20,148 nt of DNA from Chara braunii (taxonomy: Eukaryota > Streptophyta > Charophyceae > Charales > Characeae), in contig BFEA01000480.1 of NCBI GenBank assembly GCA_003427395.1, forward strand, positions 581,542-601,689, read 5' to 3'. Made by a program: the position numbers and the translations under genes. Position 1 is the stretch's first letter; every line of letters starts with the position of its first letter. This document shows positions 7,919-16,751 of the stretch, piece by piece. The notes under the pieces are model-generated. The model saw only the letters and a list, made by a program, of their open reading frames with translations. It was not told the DNA's origin and ran no database searches.

Positions 7919-7924
7919 TATAAA
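7919..7924 (+). promoter_or_regulatory. TATA-box-like TATAAA
   Basis: GCTATAAATTTCGG in a moderately GC-rich setting. No downstream gene could be tied to it, so it is only a candidate core promoter. Confidence 0.25.
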
Positions 7925-8185
7925 TTTCGGCAGCGCGATTAGTTAGCTCTCTTAAAAAAGTTATTGGAAGCTCGGGGTAGCGCGATCAGTGAGGATCGGC
8001 TCACGAGCGAAGTAAGAGGTGAGTTGATGTGGGAGTTGGGCGACCCGACGGGCTGGTGCCGAATGTGCGGGGTTGACGCGTAGGCTACGATGGACTGTAG
8101 CGCGCGGGCGAACCTGACGGGCATAGGAGGACTGAGCGGGGTGACAACTTCGTGAGTTGGCGCGTGACGATGGACTGTCCGCATC

Positions 8186-8212
8186 GGAGAGAGAGAGCGA
8201 GAGAGAGAGCGG
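8186..8212. repeat. Short (GA)n tract
   Basis: About 12 GA units with one GC interruption. Confidence 0.8.
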
Positions 8213-8512
8213 AGGTGGAGGGGTGTGAGATTGTACTTTTCTTTGCCTTCTTTTCTTTGTCTTCTTCTGTCTTGTATATAAGTTTTGGTTTCGGTTTCAG
8301 GCAATCCGCCCTTATTTTTTGTTGACATATTTTTCTCGGCTTTGGCCCTTATCTGGTGCTTTACTCAGTTTCGACCCTTCCTCCCCTTTTTCTAGTGTGC
8401 TTGATGGGATGGATGAGTTTTTTGTATGCGGGATGGTTGAATGATGTGCTCGTCATTTCCTTTTCGTCAACTGATCATTGTCTTTGCTCGTCATTTGATC
8501 TGTTCAATGACC

Positions 8513-8518
8513 AATAAA
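8513..8518 (+). promoter_or_regulatory. AATAAA polyadenylation-signal-like hexamer
   Basis: CCAATAAAATG is followed by a T/G-rich region. There is no identified transcript, so it is recorded as a word match only. Confidence 0.2.
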
Positions 8519-8979
8519 ATGAGTTGATGCTATTGCGATGTATACGCAAACCATGATGCGATGTCACTTTGCATGATCAGGAAATGTTTGTTGCTTACGG
8601 GATTACTGAATGATTGGATTGCTGGGTGCTTGTCTCCGTCACATAGCGATTTGTATATAGGACTTGAACCTCATTTTTGCATGGGAGTCGGGCGACGGAC
8701 ACGCGTACAACCAGGCCCCTCGTGTGCTCACGTGTGAGCGCGATCCCATAAACGCGGCCTACACGTGTCCACACACGGGCGGTTCGCGATCGCTGGATGG
8801 ACTCGGCGCTTTCAGTATTGGGATGGGTACGAAATTTTCCCTTCGCGAGAATTTAAGTCAGTGGGGGTTTTCGCGACCGTACCCGAAATTCCCTTGTCAG
8901 TTGGAGAACGATCGGGTGTGTGCGGAGGACTTCCACTACGCCACTACTAGCAACCCACGGGGTCCTGACTACCAGAGGC

Positions 8980-9556
8980 CCGTCACACACACTATTTCAC
9001 ATCCCCCCGCTTACTAGTCGTCATCTCCACTAATTTTCCTCCCTTCCGACTCCTTCTCCCTTATCATCGGCTTACAGTGGTACCGTGGGATTCCATAGCC
9101 CCGTACCCCACGCACCGTGCAGGAATTGCAGACAACGCGACAATCCCCGAACCTCTGGAGTTACCCAGTGTAACCGCAATGCATGGCACCAGCCTCTACG
9201 CGTCCAAACAAGGAGGCCCAATTTGAAGACTCTGAGGCCGTAATCCCCACAACGGACCCTTTCGCGTACTAAAGCCACGAACCAACAGGGGTGGATCGGA
9301 CGGCCCAGGATGCACCGCGCATGCCATCTGCCTTATACCGAACGACGTGTACGGCCTCTGGCTCAGAAACAACCCGTCCCTTAGCCCTACAAATAAACCT
9401 GTCCCTTATTGCACCTATGCCCCTGAATCTTGCCACAGGAGATCGCAGTTCCGACTTGGGACTCCACCCCAAATCCCCAAAAATCCTTGGCACACCCCTT
9501 TTCGCACTTCCGGCCCCACATCCCATGCGATCAGGAAGTCGAGCCGGGCGTGAGGT
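8980..9556 (+). mobile_element. Probable 5' LTR of the Ty3/gypsy element (boundaries inferred)
   Basis: A primer-binding-site-like sequence starts at 9557, so the 5' LTR should end just before it. Within this stretch TACAAATAAA (9388-9397) could act as the LTR TATA region, with transcription starting about 30 nt later. That would leave an R-U5 of about 135 nt, a normal size. The left edge is a guess based on GTCACACAC at about 8982, and the right edge lacks a clear terminal CA. No 3' LTR exists in the window to confirm either end. Confidence 0.3.
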
Positions 9557-9569
9557 TGGTATCGGGGCC
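9557..9569 (+). promoter_or_regulatory. Primer binding site (initiator tRNA-Met type)
   Basis: TGGTATCGGGGCC resembles the plant retrotransposon primer binding site TGGTATCAGAGCC with two differences. The first seven bases, which pair with the tRNA 3' end, are intact. Its place 147 nt before the gag start supports the call. Confidence 0.5.
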
Positions 9570-9715
9570 AACACGTGGCAGGGTTACAAGAGTCGTAGGA
9601 CGGAAACTGAGATCGAAGCGATCTGGCTAACAGGGGACGACCTCGACCCCGGAACGCGCATCGACGCGACCCCGTCGTCACAAAGAGCCGGTCTGCGGCT
9701 CGACGGGCGGTCAAC

Positions 9716-10914
9716 ATGAACGCCAATCAACAGAACCCAAACCCGCAACAGAACCCCAATCAACAGCTAAATCCTAATCAACCCGTACCCCGAGCATGAG
9801 CACCTGTGGCCACACCCGACCTCTATCTGTTTCATCCTGCTCACCACCTTGCGGGAGCATAGCTGGCCACATTCCGAGCTCAACAGTACAATGAAAACGA
9901 AGCCCAGATAAACATTCCCGCTCGATTGGGGGGAGACACCCGTCATTGGTTTAGCACCTATATATGGGTAGATCTCCCGACATTCGAACGAGACTTTTCG
10001 AACCGATTTGATTATGTCCATCCGGAACAGGCCCTTTTTATGATTAAGGACCGAGTCCAAAAACCCCTCAAGTCTGTCGCCGAGTACCAAAACCGATTTT
10101 ACCGAATGTTTGTAAAAACCGAACGAGGCGAACAGGTAGGTAGAGATTTGTTTATCGATGGACTTCGCAGCAGAGCGATGAGGGCAAAACTGCGAAAACA
10201 GTTTAAATTTCCCCCATCAATCACACGCTGCAACAAATCATGGCTGCCGCAGAAGAGATGGAATGTAAGTTCGTTGCGAGTTTCCTAGAGGGAGAGGGTT
10301 ATCCCAGGGAAGGAGACTCGTTCGAACTGCAGAGAGTCAAAGCTGAGCTGGCTGCATTACAAAATAAGTTTGAAAACATGGGGGTTGTGTCTGGCCCGGT
10401 CACCTATCTGGAACAAATCACCCCCAAACGACCGGCCCCGAGTGTGATCTCGAGCATGCCTATGCCTGTGACAACAACGCCCCCAGGGACGAATGAGTCA
10501 ACCGCCTTGTTGGAACTGACCAAGACACTAATCAATCTGATCCAGGAAAGCAAAAAGGAACAGATGGAGCACAATGCCGGAATGGAAGCGAAGATGAGAT
10601 CCATGCGACCGATAGTGGTATGTGCCGCCCCGATTCAACAAGGGCTGGCTCCAGCGCCCGCTCTCGGAGGGGCTGCTGGTAATTTGAACGTCTGTTACAC
10701 GTGTCATCAACCTGGGCACATAACCCGAGACTGCCCCCATAGACCCCCACAACCACAGATCGGGGTCGCACCAGTAGCAGCAGCCCCGATCGCTAACGGA
10801 CCGGGACGAGTAGGAGCATTAATGGAAGAAATGGAAGGAGGAGGAAGCGCGACGGAAGAAGCCGCTGAGCTCATTATGTTGGATCAGTACGTAACGCTTG
10901 GCTATCCAGGATAG
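9716..10914 (+). pseudogene. gag: gag (capsid-nucleocapsid polyprotein), broken
   Basis: The ATG at 9716 (AACATGAAC, A at -3) opens a leader made of Asn, Gln and Pro repeats. In-frame stops TGA at 9797 and TAG at 9860 interrupt the N terminus. The Retrotrans_gag capsid region follows (about 9920-10215): DTRHWFSTY, FERDFSNRFDYVHP, KSVAEYQNRFYRM and LFIDGLRS sit at the usual places. A one-base shift near 10225 moves the frame to TLQQIMAAAEEME. After it comes a likely short coiled coil (ELQRVKAELAALQNKFENM) and a classic CCHC zinc knuckle CYTCHQPGHITRDC at 10693-10734, which binds RNA in such proteins. The frame ends with TAG at 10912 but stays open beyond it, so this stop may be nonsense or a recoding point before pol. 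Confidence 0.88.
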
Positions 10915-12328
10915 GGCATGATTGGAACGATCAGACCCGCCCCAGAACAAAGGGAAGTGGCGGAGTGGCGACCTTCTCCAGGAGAGATGGAGTCGGGAGG
11001 ACCCACCTTCGTCACCGGGGAAATCGACGTTTTGAACATTGTTTCAGACATAAGATCATCGGATTGCGCTTCCGATCGATCATCTACTATCGATATCAGA
11101 ACAGGTCAATGAACGTATGTTGCAACATTGTAAAGCGAACCGAAAGCGATTCGCCCTCACTTGAACAGCAAACACGAAAGGAAAAAGTCCCATACAAGAC
11201 GGACACGCTGCTGGTACTTCAGACCCGATACGTTTAGGACTAATCCGAAAAGATGATCACTTCCTATGGATCAAAACGATTCCATGGAAATCCGCAGAAT
11301 GTGACATTGAAGTGTGGGGAGTTCCGTACAATGCCATTATCGATTCCGGAGTCGCTGTCTTAGCTATCTCACTACGGGTAGTTGAAAGAGTAGAAAGAAA
11401 GAAAGATTTGATTATGCTTACTGAGAAAGATCAGCTCGTTTCGGCGGATGAGGAAAAGATCAAAACAGTGGGACGGATGACCAATGTTGCTTTTCGGTTG
11501 GGTAAGGTGCATGCTCTGGGAGAAGTCGTAGTGTTAGACGTAAACACTTATGATGTTCTTTTGGGCCTACCCGCTCTTATGGCTCTGCGAGCCAACCTGG
11601 ACTTCGAGAGACGATCGATGGTCCTCCGAAATACGGGAGGAAAACCCCACGCCATACCTATGAGACTGACCCTCCGTACCACCACTAATGTAGCCCCGCG
11701 AGTTTCTCAGGCAATGGCGGGAGCTCTCCGCGTGATTACCTGGGAGGACAACAACGATGAGGATGATGAGGTGATTTTAGAACTGACGCAACAACGCATT
11801 TATTACCCGGCGCAACGAGCAAGCGTGAAACCCATGAGCCTAACCGATCGAAACGTACAGAGAACACAAGCGATGATTTTGGGTGAGCATCTCGTACAGA
11901 TATCCCGCATGGTCGATTCTTTGGAACCCCCTCGGACCCTGTATGAAGGCATCTCCCCTCTCCTTGCGCGATACAACGACAAGAGGCACTTTTGTGATGT
12001 CACGAACCTACCACAATCTCTCTTGTCACATGGGAAGGAGATACGACTGCTACGCTTAGGGGCGGAAGCCAATTCTTTGGAACTCCCTGAGCGCCCCGAG
12101 ACTGGATCTAACGGCCTCGAAATTAAAATCGCGACAAAACCAGTGCCGTGGCAAGACATTCGCGATGGAATAACCCCGAAAGAACACGTGGCCATTCGAG
12201 AAGAAGATGCACAAATGATGACTACGGTATTTTCTTGGCGATCAGACAATTCTTTCATCTATGCACCACCGCCTGAAAATACCAAACGGGTAAGTACTAA
12301 ACAAACCGACGTACAAATATGGAACTAG
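10915..12328 (+). pseudogene. pol: pol: linker and retropepsin-type aspartic protease
   Basis: Directly after the gag TAG the same frame continues (MIGTIRPAPEQREVAEW...) to about 11100. The coding then moves to a second frame, which reads KANRKRFALT, has a TGA at 11162-11164, and continues as IRLGLIRKDDHFLWIK and CDIEVWGVPYNAIIDSGV. The D-S-G at 11342-11350 is the aspartic protease active site; the family usually has DTGA or DSGA, here DSGV. The flap-side motif NTYDVLLGLPAL (about 11542-11577) is the normal retropepsin YDVILG. A C-terminal acidic linker (DNNDEDDEVILEL) leads towards RT. TAG at 12326-12328 breaks the frame. The protease matures Gag-Pol in working elements. Confidence 0.82.
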
Positions 12329-13240
12329 TCGTACGAGTTACACGTGCCCCACTATGTACCTGACGAGATTCATCACCTAATCACGGACATTCTGAAGGAA
12401 TATCAGGGAGCGATTAGCGTGATTGACACAGACATTGGACTATCGCTAGTCCTATTACACGAAATTCAGATCGGAAACCATCCTCCCATCCACTGTAAAC
12501 CATACAGGTATTCCTTGGTGGAGAGGAAAATGACTCTTCAGCGGATTCGGGAGTTCGAAGCTAATGGATGGATCGAGCCCACCACTGGGCCATGGTCGTT
12601 CCCGGTAGTATTAGTACCGAAGAAGAATGGGTCGATTCGCATCTGCAGTGATTAGCACAAGCTGAATGATATCACGGTCAAAGATGTATACCCCCTTCCG
12701 CGAATTGATGATTTGTTGGATGCGATTGGGTGTGCTAATTATTTTAGTAAATTTGATATTAGTCACGACTTTCATCATATTTTGGTCAAGGAGGAGGATC
12801 GACCGAAAACGGCCTTCATGTTGTTTGAAGGCACGTGGCAGTGGGTTCGGTGTCCTATGGGGATTTGCAACGCGCCCGCCACGTTTCAGCGGGCGTTATG
12901 ACCTTTCATAACTTCGTCAACAAGACGCGACTGACTCAGGGGATGATCAACTTTTGCGTCATCGTATATATGGACGACATTCTGGTCTACTCGGAAACCT
13001 ATCACGAACATGCGCAGCACATCGAGTGGACACTGGGAGCTCTGAGAGACGCTGGGTTCAAGATCGCTGTAGAGAAGAGTGAGTTTTTTCTCTCAGAGAT
13101 CTCGTTTCTGGGCTACGTGGTGACACGGGGAGGACTACGGCCAGACTCAAGAAAGGTCGAGGCGGTGAAAGACGGCCCTGTCCCCACATCATTGACGCAT
13201 GTTCGAGCTTTTCTGGCATTGGCGTCATACTATCGTCGAT
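12329..13240 (+). pseudogene. pol: pol: reverse transcriptase domain
   Basis: The protease frame continues after the TAG with PHYVPDEIHHLI, then IHCKPYRYSLVE, GWIEPTTGPWSFPVVLVPKKNGSIRIC, DITVKDVYPLPRIDDLLDAIG, YFSKFDIS (catalytic Asp at 12755) and CPMGICNAPATFQRAL, all textbook Ty3/gypsy RT blocks. A TAG at 12653 replaces the Tyr of the usual C-x-D-Y-R-K-L-N. A TGA at 12899 marks a frameshift; the next frame gives TFHNFV and YMDDILVYS with the two catalytic Asp at 12973-12978, then FLGYVVTRGGLRPD and the thumb. The last part, VRAFLALASYYRRFIKSF, belongs to the connection. All three catalytic Asp are present, but the chain cannot be translated in one piece. Confidence 0.92.
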
Positions 13241-13763
13241 TTATCAAGAGCTTTGCCGTGATTGCGCGACCCCTAACAAACTTGTTACGAAAGGACCAGC
13301 CTCTCAGTTGGGACGCTGAGTGCGAACAATCCTTCGCCACCCTCAAAGACGCCTTGGCTACAACGCCTATTTTGATCCGACCAGACCCTACGAAGCAGTT
13401 CATTCTTATTACGGACTGGCAGCCGGAGGCGACTTTCGTTATTCTAACACAGAAGGGGAACGGCGGTCGTGAACACGTCATCGAGTACGCATCTCGTACG
13501 GTGCCAGACGAACGAAGGAACGATTCAGCCCCGCAAGGTGAATGCTACGCGGCGGTGGTTTGGGGAATCCAGCACCGATTACACGGGCATGATTGGGCGT
13601 TGGGCAGTGCGCCTACAAGAGTACGATTTCGAGATCATCCATCGGAAGACAGAGAGACACGGGAACGCGGACGGTCTGACACGGCTGCATCGACCGACTA
13701 AAGTACCTAAAGGCGAGGAAATTATCCCGTGGAAGGAACCGAAACCAGTCAGCGGGCCCAAAT
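13241..13763 (+). pseudogene. pol: pol: RNase H domain with internal deletion
   Basis: WDAECEQSFATLKDALATTPIL leads to FILITDW (first catalytic Asp), then IEYASRTVPDERR and GECYAAVVWGIQH (catalytic Glu). The usual sequence next would be the region with TDH and a Leu-rich stretch. Instead the reading jumps near 13575 into another frame at DYTGMIGRW, continuing AVRLQEYDFEIIHRK and GNADGLTRLH, the normal C-terminal end of the Ty3 RNase H. So the middle segment, with the third catalytic Asp, is deleted by an estimated 20-30 codons. A linker with KGEEIIPWKEPKP runs on to a stop at 13817. Confidence 0.85.
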
Positions 13764-14110
13764 ATGGACAAGTGGCAGTGCTTCCGTGTGACAAGAAGCA
13801 TGCACGTCGCAATGGGTGACGGAGGTAGTCTTGCAACGCCTCTCTCTCCTCTCCCGTCTCCGTCTTTTCCCTCTCTACCCGACAAATTTGGTTATTTTTG
13901 CGAAGCAATCTCGCGCGTCTACTTTGTCCCTATGCATCCTAGTGGGGAGGGATATGTCGAATGGGTGGATTGTCGGCAGTGTGTCGCAAGAGCCCATGAC
14001 TCTTGCATTCAGTACAGAAAAAACGACAAGCCTTGGTTGTGCCCCTTATGTCGAGTCGATAAGATCCCGACCGAGGCTCGGTTTCTTGACGCCATGTCAG
14101 AAGGGTTAGA
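13764..14110 (+). pseudogene. pol: PHD-type zinc finger inserted between RNase H and integrase
   Basis: This frame is continuous with the integrase. After a Pro/Ser-rich stretch (LSPLPSPSFPSLPD) comes YFCEA (Cys at 13899), then WVDCRQCVARAHDSC and KPWLCPLCR. The pattern C-x2-C-x4-H-x2-C-x11-C-x2-C, with Trp two residues before the last Cys pair (14034-14051), is the signature of the C-terminal three quarters of a PHD finger. Only one Cys of the expected first pair is present. It is separate from the integrase HHCC finger, found intact further on, so it is not a misread of that motif. PHD fingers usually read the histone H3 tail. A role in target-site choice would be an inference. RING-like or other zinc folds cannot be excluded. 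Confidence 0.65.
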
Positions 14111-15533
14111 AAAAACCCAAAAATTTAGAAGGGCCGAGGTATGGACGGATATCGTCTTAATAGCCACCTTGGTAGGTAACTCCCTCCACGACTTCACTAA
14201 GGAGGACCGGAGGAGGGCCAACGAAAGGGCCCGAGATTATCGGTGGAATGAGGGTCGTTTAGACAAATGGAAGACGGACGGTAGTGGGATTTGGATTGTA
14301 GTGCCGCACCCATTCATGAGGCGTGACTGGGTTAAGACGCCGCATGAGGAAACCACAACCCATTTTGGCGTACGGATCAGGGAAGCGGCAATTGATAAAA
14401 ACGAGTGGTACTGGTCCAACATTCGCGATGATGTTAAATTCATCGTCTAGAGCTGTCAGGTCTGTGCCGCGGACAAGGCGTCGATTCAGCCGCCAAGATC
14501 GATAGCGCTGACGGTAGTTGAACGGCCTTTCCAAAGAGTTAGCATGGATACTACCGATATCGTGGTGCCCCCTGGACCAAATACTTGTGAGTATTCAATC
14601 CTACTGGTATTAGTAGATCACTTTTCGAAATGGATCGAGGCGTATCCGTGTCGTACGCGACAGGCCGCTGAAATTGCGCGATACGTTAACCGTTTTCTCA
14701 GGATGCACCAGGATACAGAGGAAATCCTGACTGACAACGGAGCGGAATTTAGAGAGGAAGTTTTGAGGAATCTGGTCATACACGGCGTCGCCATCCGGAA
14801 CACTGCACCCCACATGTCACAGTCTAACGGGCTGGTAGAGAACGGGAATAGGGTGATTAAGACGACATTGCGGCGAAACATAGCGGCACAGGATCCGAGG
14901 CCCTGGCCCGATATCGTAGACCACATCTTAGCGGTCCATCGACAAACGCCTCACGAATCGACGGGTCTAACCCCCTTCCAATTACGAACCAATAGCGTAG
15001 CCTGTGTGTCGATACCGAGCCTCCCCGACGAATCTACGTTGAGCCGACGGCCTATGAGAGCCCCGGCTCGGGACAAGGCCAAGCGACACTTGGAACTGAT
15101 GGAACGGTCCCTCCCCAGGCTGACTCGAAAACGGCAGCGGATGACTGAGTTGACCCACGNACGACAGGTCCGCAGTTATGAGGCCTGGAATGGGAATGCA
15201 GGTCCACGGCCCCAGTACAAATTAGGGGACAAGGTGCAGGTAAGGAAATGTGCTCGTGAAGGGAAGATAGCGCCACGATTCTTNGGGCTATTCCGTATGA
15301 TCGAGCTCGGCCCGAACAGAGTGAACACCGTGCGGCTCGTGCCGGAGGTCTCGGGCAGCCGATCGGCTCGACCGATTNTCCGCCACGTGTCTTACCTGCT
15401 TCCTCTCCCTTCCTCTCCATCTCCACCTTCGCCTGCTTCCTCCTACGATACCAAGGAAGACGACGACTGCCTAGCCTCTCCTTCTATGTCCCTCTCTCTT
15501 CTTGACACTCCGTCCCCGCCATCATCGCCATGA
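14111..15533 (+). pseudogene. pol: pol: integrase
   Basis: The zinc-binding domain is H-x5-H (His at 14343 and 14361) followed 30 residues later by C-x2-C (SCQVC, 14454-14465). A TAG at 14448 lies between them. The catalytic core has SMDTTDIVV (first Asp 14547), VDHFSKWIEAYP, LTDNGAEF (second Asp 14733) and NGLVENGNR (Glu 14838). The spacing between the second Asp and the Glu is 34 residues, one shorter than the usual 35. The C-terminal domain reads YKLGDKVQVRK, GKIAPRF and RHVSYLLPL, the usual GPY/F-type end, without a chromodomain. A Ser/Pro-rich tail ends at TGA 15531-15533. Three N positions (15160, 15284, 15378) leave residues undetermined. Apart from the TAG this is the best-preserved part of the element. 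Confidence 0.92.
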
Positions 15534-16011
15534 GTTTTCCTACTGAGCAAGTTCTCAGCAGGCATATGNTGGCGCCACGGGGCAATATCTCGTTAATCAG
15601 GCATGTGCATCATCCACGAATCAGTCTCGACGTTCTTCGATTCACGCAGTTCTTCAGCACTGCATGTATATAGGCGGCGNCGGAATTCCGCTTTNTGGTC
15701 NCCAACAGCAGGGCGCAGGTGCTGGCCGAAGCATCGGCCTATCGGCGACTTTCAGCACCGGGAACCTGCCACGTGTCGACGGTGGTCTTCTTCAGCGGGA
15801 ACATCAACGCGACGGACTCCACGGAGCATACGGCCATCCTGGTGTCACTAAGGGAGTGGGGAGAAGAGTTGGCGAGGGCGTGGAGCTGATTGCTTGTGCG
15901 GCGCGGGGAAAACGTCGTCAATACTGATAGTGTTGACGTCGGCAGCATCCGCACCCGCCCGCACGGGCCGGAAGTTGTCCTCCCTGCGCTTGTCCCCTTC
16001 TCGCGCCCCCA

Positions 16012-16617
16012 ATGAACCGCTCTCACTTCTCCACCTTTAGTCTCCCCTCTGCCTTTCCCACCTTCTGGCAGTCAGCCATCCATCCCCGCCTCTCCTTCTG
16101 CATACGGCCGCTTTCTGTGCCACTCGTCAAGCCGTCGCAGTGGGAAATTTGGTGTGAGGATTACTCTGCTCTCTCGCTGTGCCTAGTGGAGGTGAATCTG
16201 ACGTGGACTCGGGATAGTGAACACCGCGTTGGGAGAGAGGGTGTAGAACTGATGATCATCCAGGTTTGGAGGACGGAGGTGGAGGGAGAGCTTATGGGGT
16301 TTGTCTTCGGAGCGGTGGAGCCAGGCCATCGGGAAACGATCGTGTGGGAGCTCCCGGTCCCCTTTGCGCAGCTGTTGGATGACCTTCCCCTCGACATCGT
16401 GTCACATTGCGACGAAAGTCCGGTACCGCACGTTCTTTCGCGGAGATTAACGCCGTATTTGCAGTGGTCGGCCTGCTTGGAGGATCGAACGGGAGGTGGT
16501 AGCTACCCATTGCTCGCGGAGTATCTAAACCTCCGGGGGATCATCGACGTCCTCTTCTTTCAGCCTCGAACAGCGGTGGAGGAGGAAGCGGTGGAGGAGG
16601 AAGCGAAGGTAGAATAG
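16012..16617 (+). CDS. Longest uninterrupted segment of the aORF (201 codons)
   Basis: This is the middle block of the extra reading frame, open from ATG 16012 to TAG 16615. Its composition is rich in Trp, Glu and aliphatic residues and looks like a folded protein (for example MIIQVWRTEVEGELMGFVFG and HCDESPVPHVLSRRLTPY). It ends in a Glu-rich repeat (VEEEAVEEEAKVE) that continues past the stop as acidic coding. The ATG may be only an internal Met of the original protein, since the upstream frame overlaps it in ATGA. No family was recognised. Confidence 0.45.
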   Translation: MNRSHFSTFSLPSAFPTFWQSAIHPRLSFCIRPLSVPLVKPSQWEIWCEDYSALSLCLVEVNLTWTRDSEHRVGREGVELMIIQVWRTEVEGELMGFVFGAVEPGHRETIVWELPVPFAQLLDDLPLDIVSHCDESPVPHVLSRRLTPYLQWSACLEDRTGGGSYPLLAEYLNLRGIIDVLFFQPRTAVEEEAVEEEAKVE

Positions 16618-16700
16618 GAAAGCGAGGAAGAAACCTCTGAGAGTCTGAGGAAGAAGGAAGCTGCAGTGAGTACAACGAGGAAGAGCCAGGGGCGGAGAGT

Positions 16701-16715
16701 GAAGAAGAAGAAGAA

Positions 16716-16750
<35 letters not shown>

Positions 16751-16751
16751 G
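16701..16751. repeat. GAA-rich triplet repeat encoding poly-Glu
   Basis: Eleven GAA triplets are followed by mixed GAG and GAA codons. In the frame that reads EPGAESEEEE this is the acidic centre of the aORF. The other frames give Lys or Arg runs, which the flanks do not support. Confidence 0.8.

Larger units (their letters stand above)
7231..8979. other. 1.7-kb stretch with no recognisable gene
   Basis: No reading frame here has a recognisable motif or convincing composition on either strand. The left third is rich in CTTTTT and GGAATT words (for example TTCGGAATTTTGCGCC and TTCGGAATTTCTTTTGCCG). A perfect palindrome GTCGAGCCCTCGAC lies at 7477-7490, and TGT at its start could mark an LTR edge, but no second copy exists in the window to test this. 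A frame at 8765-8950 (starting MSTHGRFAIAGW) is protein-like but matches nothing I know. The stretch could be another degraded LTR, or host intergenic DNA. Confidence 0.4.

Noticed and set aside
7939-8328. 129-codon minus-strand frame rich in Ser and Arg
   Set aside because: It crosses a GA repeat, lacks motifs and has composition expected from the local base content.
7476-8700. Calling this the 5' LTR because it starts TGTCGAG and has TATAAA and AATAAA
   Set aside because: The primer binding site is about 850 nt further on, and no second copy exists to define ends; a nearer LTR at about 8980-9556 fits better.
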